In this document: positions 25,245-34,647 of the stretch, piece by piece
Layout of the letters: every line of letters begins with the position of its first letter
Numbering within the stretch: the stretch's first letter is position 1
NCBI RefSeq assembly: GCF_020622355.1
Contig: NZ_WHVL01000003.1
Coordinates: 186,001-250,000, forward strand
DNA: 64,000 nucleotides
Source: Vreelandella malpeensis
GTDB lineage: Bacteria > Pseudomonadota > Gammaproteobacteria > Pseudomonadales > Halomonadaceae
Direction: 5' to 3'
Notes under the pieces: model-generated
What the model was told of the DNA's origin: nothing
What the model saw: the letters and a program-made list of their open reading frames with translations, nothing else
The model's database searches: none
Position numbers and translations under genes: made by a program

Positions 25245-26156
25245 GTGTTTTCTCGCAATCTTCCGTCTACCACCGCAATGCAGTGCTTCGAAGCGGCTGC
25301 GCGCCACATGAGCTTCACCCGCGCCGCGGATGAGCTGAACCTGACCCAGAGCGCGGTCAGCAAGCAGGTCGCCCAGCTCGAGTCCTCGCTGCAGCACAAG
25401 CTGTTTCGCCGAGTGCGGCGCAGCCTGCTGTTGACGCCGGAAGGCGCGATCTTCCTGAGCGACGTGCGCAAGGTGCTCACCCAGCTCGACATGTCGACCC
25501 AGGCGATCATGACCTACAGCGGCAACAGCGAGGTGCTCAAGGTGGCTACCCTGCCGAGCTTCGGCAGCCGTTGGCTGGCCAGCAAGCTGCCCGCCTTCCT
25601 GGCCGCACACCCGGGCATCAGCCTCGAGTTCCACGACCGGGTGGAGGATTTCGACCTCGAGCAGCAGGACATCGACATCGCGTTCTTCTACGGTCACGGC
25701 AGCTGGCCGGACCTGGCCTGCCACAAGCTGTTCGACGAGCGCATGGTGGCCGTCGCCGCGCCGTCGCTGTTGGCCCATCATCCGGTGCAGAGCGCTTCAC
25801 AGCTTGCCGAGCTTGCGCTCTTGCATCTGTCGACCCGCCCGGATGCCTGGCATCACTGGTTTGCCGACCAGGGCATCGCCACCGACCGCAGCTATCACGG
25901 CACCCGCTTCGAGACGTTCCCCATGCTGGTACGCACGGCCATGGCCGGCGGCGGCGTGGCGCTGGTGCCGCGCTTCACCGTGGACGAGGAGCTCGCCGCC
26001 GGACAGTTGGCGATCGCCTGGCCCTATCGCTTTCAAAGCGCCAGCGCCTACTACCTGGTCTACCCGGAGCATCTGGGGGAGCTTGCCAACGTGCGCCGCT
26101 TCGTCGACCACATCGTCGTCTGCGCCGAGATCACCCGGAGCGAGCTCGCCGAGTAA
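25245..26156 (+). CDS. LysR-family transcriptional regulator (GcvA-like)
   Basis: 303-aa regulator. The N-terminal winged helix reads FEAAARHMSFTRAADELNLTQSAVSKQVAQLES, the pattern of the GcvA/AmpR branch. The effector domain spans about residues 90-300. GTG 25245 is chosen because CAGGAG lies eight bases upstream and the helix-turn-helix then starts at the usual distance. It lies 139 bp after the BCCT gene on the same strand and converges with hglS, so the BCCT carrier or the divergent ABC importer are candidate targets by proximity only. Confidence 0.9.
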   Translation: MFSRNLPSTTAMQCFEAAARHMSFTRAADELNLTQSAVSKQVAQLESSLQHKLFRRVRRSLLLTPEGAIFLSDVRKVLTQLDMSTQAIMTYSGNSEVLKVATLPSFGSRWLASKLPAFLAAHPGISLEFHDRVEDFDLEQQDIDIAFFYGHGSWPDLACHKLFDERMVAVAAPSLLAHHPVQSASQLAELALLHLSTRPDAWHHWFADQGIATDRSYHGTRFETFPMLVRTAMAGGGVALVPRFTVDEELAAGQLAIAWPYRFQSASAYYLVYPEHLGELANVRRFVDHIVVCAEITRSELAE

Positions 26157-26205
26157 GCCGTGCAACGCCACAAGAAGCGGGGAGAAGGGAGAGTCACGCG
26201 GGGGA

Positions 26206-26229
26206 GTCCCGCCCCGAGTCGGGCGGGAC
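26206..26229. terminator. Hairpin between convergent LysR and hglS genes
   Basis: 9-bp stem GTCCCGCCC/GGGCGGGAC with loop CGAGTC, located between the two stop codons. There is no T-run on either side, so it is a weak bidirectional candidate. Confidence 0.45.
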
Positions 26230-26237
26230 CGGGTCGA

Positions 26238-27590
26238 TCAGTTGTCGAGGCTTTCCAGCACCTGGCGCCGGGAGGCCTGCTCACGCTCGGCATAGAGTGC
26301 GAGCTCATCGGTGACCGGGGCGCCGAGCGCGGCCTCGAAGGTCTCGCGGTTGGCGTTGCCGGCGTAGGCGCCGCTCGCCTCGCCGCCGAGGTTCGACTGG
26401 AAGATACCGGCGGCGCTGACGGGCAGGAAATCCTCGTAAGTGATCGGGTGCGCCTCGACCACGCCCTGCTCGATCAGCCTCTCCAGATCACGCTCCTCGC
26501 CTCGGTAGCCACGCCCCTGTTCGGTCAGGTGGTAGTGGAAGAAGGCCAGCGCTTCGCGGCGAAGGCCCGCGTCGTCGTCCGGAAAGTCGCTGAAGACCTT
26601 TGCCATCACCTGCTGGTGGGCATCGTTCTCCTTGCCGTCGCTTTGCTGGCGCGCCTTCGTCAGCAGCCGGTCGTAGAGCGCCCGGCCCTTGGGCGTCAGC
26701 GCCACGCCGCGCTGCTCGATCTCGCCGAAGCGTGCGGTGTGAGTGCCTTCGTGCTCGCCGGCGAAGCGGATGGTCTCCTCCAGCGCCTTGAAGCTGGTCT
26801 GGCGCAGCAGGATGGGGCATTCGCGGCGCGGCGGTCCTTCGATCACGGCTTTCGGGTTGATTCCCACCGCCGGCATGCGCCGCTGTACCTCGTCGATGTC
26901 CAGAGTGCGCGGGGTCAGGTGGTTGATGTGCGGACCGCGAAAGCAGACCACGTCGGCGATCAATCGGTGTTCGTCGTGCAGCGCCTGGTAGGTGGCATGA
27001 TCGACGGTGGCCTCGCGGTGCCAGCGGAAGGTCTCCAGCGCCTCCTTGACGAAAGCGTTTGCCTGTTCGGCGTCGAGCCCACCCTGGGACTCGTGGCACT
27101 CGATCAGCTCCCGCGCACCTTGGGTGAAGATGTCGCGTCGGGCGAGGATCTCGGCGGCGCGGTCGCGCAGCGCCGCATCCTCGATCAGCTCGAGACGCAA
27201 GAGTGAGGTAAAGACACGGAAGGGATTTCTGGCCAGCGCGTCATCGTCGATGGGTCGAAACGCCGTGGAGTGCACCGGCACGCCCGCTTCCGAGAGATCG
27301 TAGTAGCCCACCGGGTACATGCCCATGACCGCGAACAGCCGGCGCAGCATGGCGAGCTCCTCGGCGGTACCGACGCGAATCGCGCCGTGGCGCTCGACGC
27401 TCAGCCGCGAAAGCTCGCTCTGGGCCTCCAGGCGCCGGGCAAGCTCGGGCTGCGCGGCCAGCGTCTCCCGGTTGACCTCGGCCACCAGGTCCAGAAGCGT
27501 GGTGTACTGCGGCACCTCCTCCTGATACATGGCCGACATGGCCTTGGAGAAGCGGTCGCGTACGTCGTCGGTCGAAAGATAGGTCGTCAT
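26238..27590 (-). CDS. hglS: 2-oxoadipate dioxygenase/decarboxylase (DUF1338, HglS/YdcJ family)
   Basis: 450-aa Fe(II) enzyme converting 2-oxoadipate to D-2-hydroxyglutarate in lysine catabolism. The family's iron-site segments are visible: RHGAIRVGT (residues about 74-82), GPHINHLTPRTLDIDEVQ, and RFGEIEQRGVALTPKG. The length matches YdcJ (about 447 aa). The start is ATG 27590 with a GAGG site; the open frame extends upstream without support. No other lysine-degradation genes are nearby. It stands alone, convergent with the LysR gene. Confidence 0.87.
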   Translation of the reverse strand: MTTYLSTDDVRDRFSKAMSAMYQEEVPQYTTLLDLVAEVNRETLAAQPELARRLEAQSELSRLSVERHGAIRVGTAEELAMLRRLFAVMGMYPVGYYDLSEAGVPVHSTAFRPIDDDALARNPFRVFTSLLRLELIEDAALRDRAAEILARRDIFTQGARELIECHESQGGLDAEQANAFVKEALETFRWHREATVDHATYQALHDEHRLIADVVCFRGPHINHLTPRTLDIDEVQRRMPAVGINPKAVIEGPPRRECPILLRQTSFKALEETIRFAGEHEGTHTARFGEIEQRGVALTPKGRALYDRLLTKARQQSDGKENDAHQQVMAKVFSDFPDDDAGLRREALAFFHYHLTEQGRGYRGEERDLERLIEQGVVEAHPITYEDFLPVSAAGIFQSNLGGEASGAYAGNANRETFEAALGAPVTDELALYAEREQASRRQVLESLDN

Positions 27591-27662
27591 GGCATCCTCA
27601 CGGTGCTTCGTTGTTCGGGTGAATGACGCTATCAAACCAATCGGATGCGGGCAGCACAAACG

Positions 27663-27697
27663 AAAAAAAACGCTCAACGCATTCCGATAAGGAATGC
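27663..27697 (-). terminator. Possible terminator after flagellin gene
   Basis: Stem GCATTCC/GGAATGC with a 5-nt loop (27679-27697). On the minus strand eight Ts follow after an 8-nt gap (27663-27670). It lies about 75 bp downstream of the flagellin stop. The offset T-run makes it only a fair candidate. Confidence 0.45.
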
Positions 27698-27773
27698 AAG
27701 CACACGGTCAAGCCCTTTGGACCGCCGGACGACGCGTGAAAAGGCTGGCCTGGAATGAATCGAGGGCGGCGCG

Positions 27774-28589
27774 CTAAAGGCCGTCGAGAAGCCGCAGGAT
27801 GAGATTCGGCTGCTGGTTGGCCTGGGCGAGGATCGCCATGCCCGCCTGCTGGAGGATCTGAGCGCGAATCAGGTTGGAGACTTCCCGGGCGTAGTCGGTG
27901 TCCTGGATGCGCGACTGGGCGGCGGAAAGATTGACGATACCGTTTTCCAGCCCGCTGATCACGCTCTCGAAGCGGTTCTGCACCGCGCCAAGATAGCTTC
28001 GCTGGCGGTCGAGAGTGCCGATGGCCCCGTCGAGCAGATCGGTGGGTTTTACGGTCGCCTCACCGTCGAGCACGTTGAAGCCGGTCAGCCCCAGCGCGTC
28101 AACGTTCATGGCGGCAAGGCGCACGCCGATGGTGTCGCCGCTGTTGGCGCCGACCTGGATGCTGAGGGTTTTCTCCTCCATCAACCCCACGCCGTTGAAA
28201 TTGCTCTGCCCGGCGAGACGGTCGATCTCCTCCAGGCGCTGGTCGATCTCGTCCTGGATCGAGCGCAGGTCCTGGGCGTTGTAGGTGCCGTTGCCCGCCT
28301 GCACGGTGAGCTCGCGGATGCGCTGCAGGTTGTCGTTGATCTGGTCGAGGGTGCCTTCGGCGGTCTGCACCATCGAGATCCCGTCGTTGGTGTTACGAAT
28401 GGCCTGGTGCATGCCGCGAATCTGCGCGCCCATGCGGTTGGCGATCGCCTGTCCTGCCGGGTCGTCCTTGGCGCTGTTGATCCGCAGCCCCGAGGAAAGC
28501 CGCTGCATGGAGGTCTGGATGGCCTGCTGGCTGGCGCGCAGGTGCTTCTGCGCCACAAGCGAGGAGATATTGGTCGCCAGGGTGAACAT
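27774..28589 (-). CDS. fliC: Flagellin
   Basis: 271-aa flagellar filament subunit. The conserved N-terminal D0/D1 region (NISSLVAQKHLRASQQAIQ, MQRLSSGLRINSAKDDPAGQAIA) and C-terminal D1/D0 region (RIQDTDYAREVSNLIRAQILQQAGMAILAQANQQP) are complete. The variable surface part between is very short, giving a minimal flagellin. A sigma-28 promoter lies upstream. No other flagellar gene is adjacent, so it is an isolated flagellin, perhaps one of several. It begins MFTLATNIS rather than the common MALTVNTN. Confidence 0.94.
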   Translation of the reverse strand: MFTLATNISSLVAQKHLRASQQAIQTSMQRLSSGLRINSAKDDPAGQAIANRMGAQIRGMHQAIRNTNDGISMVQTAEGTLDQINDNLQRIRELTVQAGNGTYNAQDLRSIQDEIDQRLEEIDRLAGQSNFNGVGLMEEKTLSIQVGANSGDTIGVRLAAMNVDALGLTGFNVLDGEATVKPTDLLDGAIGTLDRQRSYLGAVQNRFESVISGLENGIVNLSAAQSRIQDTDYAREVSNLIRAQILQQAGMAILAQANQQPNLILRLLDGL

Positions 28590-28643
28590 GCCCGTCGTGC
28601 GCGTCTCTTGAAATCGGGTCGATGGAAAGTGCTTATGAAAGGC

Positions 28644-28670
28644 TTATCGGCAGGCCAGGCCGCAACATTA
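28644..28670 (-). promoter_or_regulatory. Sigma-28 (FliA) promoter of flagellin gene
   Basis: On the minus strand TAATGTTG, 11 bp, GCCGATAA. The -10 box is identical to the FliA consensus, the -35 box matches TAAAGTTT at 6 of 8, and the spacer is exact. It lies about 55 bp before the flagellin ATG. Confidence 0.85.
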
Positions 28671-28690
28671 GCTTTTCCTCGCCCGAACGC

Positions 28691-28718
28691 AGCGGGGCCG
28701 CCCGAAGGCGGCCCCGCT
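28691..28718 (-). terminator. Hairpin after MscS gene
   Basis: 12-bp perfect GC-rich stem AGCGGGGCCGCC/GGCGGCCCCGCT with a 4-nt loop (CGAA on the plus strand), 16 bp downstream of the mscS-family stop and just upstream of the flagellin promoter. No T-run, but the position suggests it insulates the two transcripts. Confidence 0.6.
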
Positions 28719-28734
28719 GGATGACGATCGAGGG

Positions 28735-31122
28735 TCAAACGTCCTCGTCATCGGGCAGGTTGTGGCCTTCCACTTCCGGCCCGCTCAGCTTGCGACGCGG
28801 ATCGAAGCGGTCGTCCACCTCGCTATCCCCCTTCTTCGGCTGGCCTGCGGGGCTGCCGTCGATGGTGAAGTCCTGCTGCATGACGCGCAGGTTTGCGGGC
28901 GGCGCGGAGCCGGACTTGTCCTGGCCGAAATAGATCGTGGAGTGCGGGAACGGAATCTCGATACCAGCCTGATCGAAGCGCATCTTGACCAAGCGGTTGA
29001 AGGCCCGGCCCACGCCCCACTGATCGCCCGGGGTGGTCTTGATCACCACGCGAATATTGACCGAGCTGTCGGCAAGCGCCGTGACGCCGGCCACGGTCAT
29101 GTCCGCCAGGAGCTTGAAGCCGTGCTCTTCGCTGGCCTTGAGGTCCTCGAAGGCGAGCTTCAGCTGGTCGATGGCATCGTCGATGCTCTCGCGGTAGGCG
29201 ATACCGTACTCGCCCACGTGATTGCCGTACTCGCGCATGTAGTTCGAGACGGTATCCACGCTCGAGAACGGCACGATGTGGTAGGTGCCGGAGAGATCAC
29301 GAATCGCCACCGAACGAATGCTCAGGCGCTCGGCGGTGCCGGTGATGCCGCCCACGGTGACCACGTCGCCGGTGTTCATGGCGTTCTCGATCTGGATGAA
29401 CACGCCGGTGATCACGTCCTGGACGAGCTTCTGGGCACCGAAACCGATCGCCAGACCCAGCACACCGGCACCGGCGATCAATGGGCCGATGTTGATGCCG
29501 ATCTCGGACAGCAGGATCATGCCGGTGATCGTCACCATGGCGATCGCCAGGGCGTTGCGGAACAGGCTCAACAGGGTCTTGGCCCGGGGGGAGGGTTCGC
29601 CGCCGCCAGTTTCAGGGTTGAGCTTGTGCTCGATCAGACTCGCCAGGGCAAGCCAGATGCCCAAAGACACGATGAGAATCACCGCGATGCTGATCAGGCG
29701 ACCCACGATCAGCCCCCCGCGCTCGGAGGCGTACCAGGTAGCCAGGTTGAACGCGCCCCAGGCGTCCAGCACCACCATGATGACCGCTACCAGGATGATG
29801 GTACGTAGAACGCGCAGAGCGTTGGGCACGTAGCTGTTGAGCCGGTGCTCGAGCATCGGAAGCTTGCGACGCAGATCGTCGGACAGATGAATGCGCCGGC
29901 CGATGGTCTGGGTCAGGAAGGTGGACAGCAAGATGCCGATCACCACTGCCGCCAGGGTCTTGAGGGTGGCGAACAGCACGAAAGGCAGCGCCTCGCCTGG
30001 ACGAATCAGCACCAGTACGAACACGATCAAGAAGTAGAGCAGCGCGAACAGGTGCCAGGTGCGGGCAAACAGATGCAGCGAGAGGCGACTCGCCGTCATG
30101 GTGGTGCGACTGCCCATGCCGTAGAGGTTGTCCCGCAGGCGCACGCGGTTCTTCAGCACCACGCCCACGGCGTAGACGAACGCCAGCACCATGATGAACG
30201 TGCCCACGGCCTGGCCCAGGGTGGGCGACACGTAGAAGTTGACCAGCGGTACCACCACCATCAGCCCGTAGCCGACCATACCGATCAGCCGGGCGATCCA
30301 GCGGTTCCAGTAATTGGCCTCGTGGCTCGAGATCGGCAGCAGGCGAAGCCCCTCGTAGCTCGATGAGAAGAGCATGCGCATGGCCGCCTTGAGCAGCTCG
30401 ATGATCAAGAAGGCGTTGAGGAACAGCGATGCCCGAGTCGAGAGCTCGCCAGTTTCCCCCACGGCGAAGGTGGCGATCAGATTGCCCACCACGTAGGCAG
30501 CGCCGATCAGCACCACGTCCACGACTGCGGCCAAGAACACGCAGATCACCAGCCGGAAGATGGACGTCACCTGCTCACCGGCTCGCGACCACGTGCTGAG
30601 TTTCATGAACAGGCTCTTCGCCAGGCGGCGCAGCACGAAGAAAACGGCGAAGGTGGCCAGGATCACGATGCCGAGGTTGATCGCCGCACTCATGAAGGCA
30701 GCGGTATCGAAGTTGCCCCCGCCCTGGCCGCTGAACAACGCACCTACGATTCCCACCGCCTGCTCGAGCTGCGTACCCACGTCCCCCACCACGCGACTGG
30801 TCAGTTCCGCCAGTTGGCGCGGCGTCGATACGTCTTCCGGGGCCAGGTTGCCGCCCTCGGCGGCCGCCTCCGGCGACAGCTGGCTTTCAAGCCCCGCAGG
30901 AAGCGTGGAGGCCTCGCTGCGCAGCCGCTCGATGAGCTCCTGGCGGGTCTGGTCGTTTTCGAGAATCTCGGCCAGCGCTTCGTAGGAAGGCGGAGCGTCG
31001 GCGGTCTCGGTGGTTTCGCCGCTGTCGGCGCTGATCGTGGTTTGAGCCAGCGCCGGGCTGATCATGGCGAACAGCGCAAGCAGCCAAACGCCGAGCCAGG
31101 GTAGTGAACGTGATGGCGTCAC
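28735..31122 (-). CDS. Large MscS-family mechanosensitive channel (YbiO-like)
   Basis: 795-aa inner-membrane channel releasing osmolytes on hypo-osmotic shock. Signal peptide about residues 1-26 (SPALAQ), a periplasmic helical region, about ten hydrophobic segments, then the MscS core: pore helix GAGVLGLAIGFGAQKLVQDVITGVFI, beta domain GDVVTVGGITGTAERLSIRSVAIRDLSGTYHIVPFS, and the alpha/beta cap ending IPFPHSTIYFG. Length and layout resemble E. coli YbiO (about 740 aa). GTG 31122 has GGGAGA upstream. A hydrophilic ~50-residue tail follows the core. Monocistronic. Confidence 0.9.
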   Translation of the reverse strand: MTPSRSLPWLGVWLLALFAMISPALAQTTISADSGETTETADAPPSYEALAEILENDQTRQELIERLRSEASTLPAGLESQLSPEAAAEGGNLAPEDVSTPRQLAELTSRVVGDVGTQLEQAVGIVGALFSGQGGGNFDTAAFMSAAINLGIVILATFAVFFVLRRLAKSLFMKLSTWSRAGEQVTSIFRLVICVFLAAVVDVVLIGAAYVVGNLIATFAVGETGELSTRASLFLNAFLIIELLKAAMRMLFSSSYEGLRLLPISSHEANYWNRWIARLIGMVGYGLMVVVPLVNFYVSPTLGQAVGTFIMVLAFVYAVGVVLKNRVRLRDNLYGMGSRTTMTASRLSLHLFARTWHLFALLYFLIVFVLVLIRPGEALPFVLFATLKTLAAVVIGILLSTFLTQTIGRRIHLSDDLRRKLPMLEHRLNSYVPNALRVLRTIILVAVIMVVLDAWGAFNLATWYASERGGLIVGRLISIAVILIVSLGIWLALASLIEHKLNPETGGGEPSPRAKTLLSLFRNALAIAMVTITGMILLSEIGINIGPLIAGAGVLGLAIGFGAQKLVQDVITGVFIQIENAMNTGDVVTVGGITGTAERLSIRSVAIRDLSGTYHIVPFSSVDTVSNYMREYGNHVGEYGIAYRESIDDAIDQLKLAFEDLKASEEHGFKLLADMTVAGVTALADSSVNIRVVIKTTPGDQWGVGRAFNRLVKMRFDQAGIEIPFPHSTIYFGQDKSGSAPPANLRVMQQDFTIDGSPAGQPKKGDSEVDDRFDPRRKLSGPEVEGHNLPDDEDV

Positions 31123-31293
31123 ACCTGAATCTCCCTTTAGGTGGTGGGGGTAGTCGAACTAACGGCAAAACCGCGTTATACAAATCATAGCGTTGAGTCG
31201 CGAATCCTGCATAACCGGCAGCGCGCAACGACCGGTTTCGCAAGGGCGCAGGGTAACACGGCGCCCCTTTGATCGTTACCGTGCAGCGCCGGA

Positions 31294-31725
31294 TCAAACG
31301 CAGTAAGGCGCAAGCCATTGGGCGGCGAAGGCCAGTACCAGGGCATAGCGCGCACCCTTTGCCAGCACGATCAAACCGATGGCGCGCCACCAGGAGAGCC
31401 GCAAGAGCCCAGCCACCACGGTGAGCGGATCGCCGATGATCGGTACCCAGCTGAGCAACAGGCTGTAGGCGCCGAAGCGCGCGTAGAAGCGCCCGGCGCG
31501 ATCGAGCTGGGCAGGTGAGGCGGGAAACCAGCGCCGGTGGCGAAAGCGGCGCGCGTAGCGCCCGAGCGCCACGTTGACGAGACTGCCCAAGGTGTTGCCG
31601 AGCGTGGCCACGCACCAGAGGGCGAGTACCGTGTGGCCCTGGCACCACTGGCGGGCGAGCCACACTTCGGAGCCGCCGGGCAAGAGCGTTGCGCTGAGCA
31701 GCGCAATCCAGAACAGGCTGAACAC
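31294..31725 (-). CDS. yqaA: YqaA family (DedA-like) inner-membrane protein
   Basis: 143-aa membrane protein of the VTT/DedA superfamily, YqaA branch. It begins FSLFWIALLSATLLPGGSEVWL, very similar to the YqaA opening (LSATLLPGNSEV). NTLGSLVNVALGRYARR and YGAYSLLLSWVPIIGDPLTVVAG-like segments form the re-entrant family core. The role is unknown; related proteins affect lipid flipping and membrane-potential homeostasis. The assigned start is GTG 31725 with no good ribosome site, so it is uncertain. It lies 25 bp after iclR and may be co-transcribed. Confidence 0.82.
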   Translation of the reverse strand: MFSLFWIALLSATLLPGGSEVWLARQWCQGHTVLALWCVATLGNTLGSLVNVALGRYARRFRHRRWFPASPAQLDRAGRFYARFGAYSLLLSWVPIIGDPLTVVAGLLRLSWWRAIGLIVLAKGARYALVLAFAAQWLAPYCV

Positions 31726-31750
31726 GAGTCGAGGCTAGCGGATCGACGGC

Positions 31751-32569
31751 TCAGGGCAGCCGACCACCGAGCTTGGCGGTGATGTTGTTGGCCGCCTCTC
31801 GAACGAGCGCTCCCAGGCTGAGCAGGCGCTCTTCGGGAATGCGCGCCATGGGGCCGGAAACCGAGATCGCCGCGATCGGCATGCGCCGCTCGTCGAAGAT
31901 GCACGCCGCCACGCAGTGCAGGCCGATGGCGTGCTCCTCACGATCGCAGGCAAACCCCTGGCGACGAATGACGCGCACTTCCGCCTCGATCGCCTCTGGA
32001 TCGAAGAAGGTGTTGGGCGTGACCCGCGACAGCGTATCGCCTTTCAAGAGCTCGGCGCGCTCGTCGTCGCTCATGCCGGCGAGCAGCGCCTTGCCCACGC
32101 CCGAGGCGTGCAGCGGCGCCCGCGAGCCGAGCTTGGTGATCATGCGCATCATCTGGGTCGATTCATGCTGGGCAAGAAACACCGCCGTTGCGCCATCGCG
32201 AATGCCAAGGTTGGCGGTTTCACCGGTATCCAAGGTGAGCCGACGCAGAAACGGCCGGCTGGTGGCGACCACGTCGCGCGCCTCGAGAAAGCTGTTGCCG
32301 ATACGAAACGTCTTGACGTCGATGCGCCATAGGCCCTGCTCGCTCTCCTGGGTGACGAAGCCCTGGCCCTGCAGCGCCTGCAGCAGGCGGTGAGTGGTGG
32401 AAGGCGCAAGCTCGGCCATCTCGGCGAGCTCGGAAAGCGCCAGCCCCAGCGGGCTCGCCGCCAGATGCTCAAGCAGCGTCAAGCCGCGCACCAGCGACTG
32501 GCTGTGCCCACCGCTTGCCTTCGCGGTTCCCGCCGGGCGTCCTACTGACCTGCGCTTGGCCTCGCTCAC
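31751..32569 (-). CDS. iclR: IclR-family transcriptional regulator
   Basis: 272-aa regulator. The N-terminal winged helix (LVRGLTLLEHLAAS, LSELAEMAELAPSTTHRLLQAL) is followed by the effector domain (residues about 90-270) with MMRMITKLGSRAPLHASGVGKALLAG and CDREEHAIGLHCVAACIFD. The text resembles the glyoxylate-bypass repressor IclR more than KdgR or PcaR. The start is GTG 32569 with AAGG upstream. No aceBA genes are in the window, so the target is inferred from similarity only. Confidence 0.85.
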   Translation of the reverse strand: MSEAKRRSVGRPAGTAKASGGHSQSLVRGLTLLEHLAASPLGLALSELAEMAELAPSTTHRLLQALQGQGFVTQESEQGLWRIDVKTFRIGNSFLEARDVVATSRPFLRRLTLDTGETANLGIRDGATAVFLAQHESTQMMRMITKLGSRAPLHASGVGKALLAGMSDDERAELLKGDTLSRVTPNTFFDPEAIEAEVRVIRRQGFACDREEHAIGLHCVAACIFDERRMPIAAISVSGPMARIPEERLLSLGALVREAANNITAKLGGRLP

Positions 32570-32718
32570 CGTACCTTCTCCTCACTCGCTTTCGACGCAA
32601 AACCGGCAGGATAACGCGAGGCGCCGCCGAATGTCGCGTTTGCGGAAATAAATCCCACGCAAGCGGGTAAAAACGACGATAGCACCATGCAGGCGCTATC
32701 GAGGGTGACGCGGTCGAA

Positions 32719-33666
32719 TCAGACGCGTTGACGCTGATCGTAGCCCAGCGGGTGGGGCTCGCCGCGCGCGCGGGCAAGCTCGATCTGGCGCTGGCGCTCG
32801 CGGGCCGCAGCGCGGGTCTTCTCCGGCAGCGAGTCGATGCAGTGCGGGCAGCTGATGCCGGGCTCATAGGCTGCGCTTCGCATGTCTTCTTCGGAAATCG
32901 GCCGGCGGCAGGCGTGGCACTGCTCGAAAGCGCCTTCGCTCAGGTCGTGGCGCACGGTGACGCGGTTGTCGAACACGAAGCACTCGCCGCGCCACAGCGA
33001 TTTCTCTTCCGGCACCTTCTCGAGATAGTTCAGCACGCCGCCCTTGAGGTGATACACCTCCTCGAAGCCCTCGTTCAGCATGAAGCTCGAGGCCTTTTCG
33101 CAGCGTATGCCGCCGGTGCAGAACATGGCCACCTTCTTGTGCTTGGCCGGGTCGTAGTGCTTGCGCACGTAGTCGGGAAACTCGCGGAAGGTGGCGGTCT
33201 TCGGGTCGATGGCGCCTTCGAAGGTGCCGATCTCCACCTCGTAGTCGTTGCGGGTGTCGATGACCAGCACTTCCGGATCACTGATCACGTCGTTCCACTG
33301 TTCGGGCTCGACGTAGGTGCCCACGGACGCGTTGGGGTCGACGCCCTCGATCCCCATGGTGACGATCTCGCGCTTGAGCTTCACCTTGGTGCGGTAGAAG
33401 GGCATCTCGTCGCAGTACGACTCCTTGTGATCGATATTCGTCAGGCGCGCATCGGCACTCAGCCAGCTCAGCAAGGCATCGATGCCTTCGCGGGAACCGG
33501 CCACGGTACCGTTGATGCCCTCGCGGGCCAGCAGCAGCGTGCCTTTCACGCCGTGGTCGACCATGGTCTGTCTGAGCGGCTCGCGCAGTGCCTCGAAATC
33601 GTTCAGGGTGACGAACTTGTACAGCGCAGCCACCACGATGGGGGCCGTCGGGGAAGAGACAGTCAT
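32719..33666 (-). CDS. trhO: tRNA uridine(34) hydroxylase TrhO (YceA, rhodanese family)
   Basis: 315-aa enzyme that makes 5-hydroxyuridine at the wobble position of certain tRNAs using molecular oxygen. The N-terminal YceA domain ([15 protein letters not shown]) precedes a rhodanese domain with active-site Cys in [17 protein letters not shown]; that CTGGIRCEK loop is diagnostic. A C-terminal tail has CHACRRPI and CPHCIDS Cys pairs (zinc-type). The start is ATG 33666 behind AGGAG. It is divergent from the pirin gene. Confidence 0.93.
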   Translation of the reverse strand: MTVSSPTAPIVVAALYKFVTLNDFEALREPLRQTMVDHGVKGTLLLAREGINGTVAGSREGIDALLSWLSADARLTNIDHKESYCDEMPFYRTKVKLKREIVTMGIEGVDPNASVGTYVEPEQWNDVISDPEVLVIDTRNDYEVEIGTFEGAIDPKTATFREFPDYVRKHYDPAKHKKVAMFCTGGIRCEKASSFMLNEGFEEVYHLKGGVLNYLEKVPEEKSLWRGECFVFDNRVTVRHDLSEGAFEQCHACRRPISEEDMRSAAYEPGISCPHCIDSLPEKTRAAARERQRQIELARARGEPHPLGYDQRQRV

Positions 33667-33887
33667 GACATACTCCTGGTAGTCGCCCTCGCAAAGGGCG
33701 GACCCGGTTGAAAACGCGCCCATTCTACCAAAGCGCCCGCCCGGCGTGAACGATGTCGACTTGACGCAGATCATGGCGCGATGGGCTCAATCGTCGATTT
33801 TATCGACCGCAGGGCGCCAAAAGCTTCACTTCGGCGCGGCCACGGCCGGTCGTATAGTGAACGACATGTTTCATCTGGAGAGTATTC

Positions 33888-34573
33888 ATGAAAATTCGTC
33901 GCTCGCAGGAACGCGGCCATGCCGACCACGGCTGGCTGAGCTCTCACCACACCTTTTCGTTTGCCCACTACATGGACCCGGCCCACATGGGCTTTCGCGC
34001 GCTGCGAGTGATCAACGAGGACCGCGTCGCCCCGGGCCACGGCTTTGGCACCCATGCCCACCGCGACATGGAGATCGTCTCCTACGTGCTGAAAGGCGAA
34101 ATGGCCCACAAAGATAGTCTCGGCAACGTTGAGATCATGCGCCCGGGCGATGTCCAGCGCATGAGCGCCGGCACCGGCGTGCGCCACAGCGAATACAACG
34201 CCTCGAGCAGCAACGGCTGCATTTTCTTCAGATCTGGATCGAGCCGGACGCGCTCGGGCTTGCGCCGAGCTACGCGCAGAAGGCGTTCACGCCGGCGTCG
34301 CGCCAGGGCCAGTGGCGGCTGGTCGTCTCCCGCGACGCGCGCGAGGGGTCCGTCGGCATCCATCAGGACGTCGATCTCTACAGCGGCCTGTTCGACGGCG
34401 AGGTGCCTGCGCTGCCCGCCCGGCGTCACGTCTGGCTTCACGTGGTGGAGGGGACGCTCGAGCTCAACGGCGAGCGCCTGGAGACCGGAGACGCCGCCGC
34501 CCTCGGCCCCGACGAGCCGCGCGAGATCGGCCAGGCCGAAGGCGCTCATGTGCTGCTGTTCGATCTGGCCTGA
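33888..34573 (+). pseudogene. Pirin-family protein (YhaK-like), frameshifted
   Basis: The gene starts [19 protein letters not shown] and contains a complete pirin N-terminal cupin with metal ligands ([28 protein letters not shown]). Around 34222-34236 the frame is lost: reading on gives [10 protein letters not shown], while the neighbouring frame gives the expected continuation [17 protein letters not shown] and runs to TGA 34571-34573 ([11 protein letters not shown]). One base is missing, probably in ATTTTCTTC. Corrected, the protein would be about 228 aa, normal for YhaK (about 233). Both halves are otherwise well conserved, so the change is recent or a sequencing error. Confidence 0.85.
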
Positions 34574-34593
34574 AGCGTCCGGCTCCAGGCATG

Positions 34594-34622
34594 AAAAAGC
34601 GGCCTCCCGAGGGAGGCCGCTT
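34594..34622 (-). terminator. Rho-independent terminator of serA
   Basis: Stem built on AAGCGGCCTCCC/GGGAGGCCGCTT (34597-34622). On the minus strand a run of five Ts follows (A-run at 34594-34598 on the plus strand). It lies about 25 bp after the serA stop, between the convergent pirin and serA genes. Confidence 0.85.
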
Positions 34623-34647
34623 GCGTGTTCGCGCAGGGTCGGTGCGC

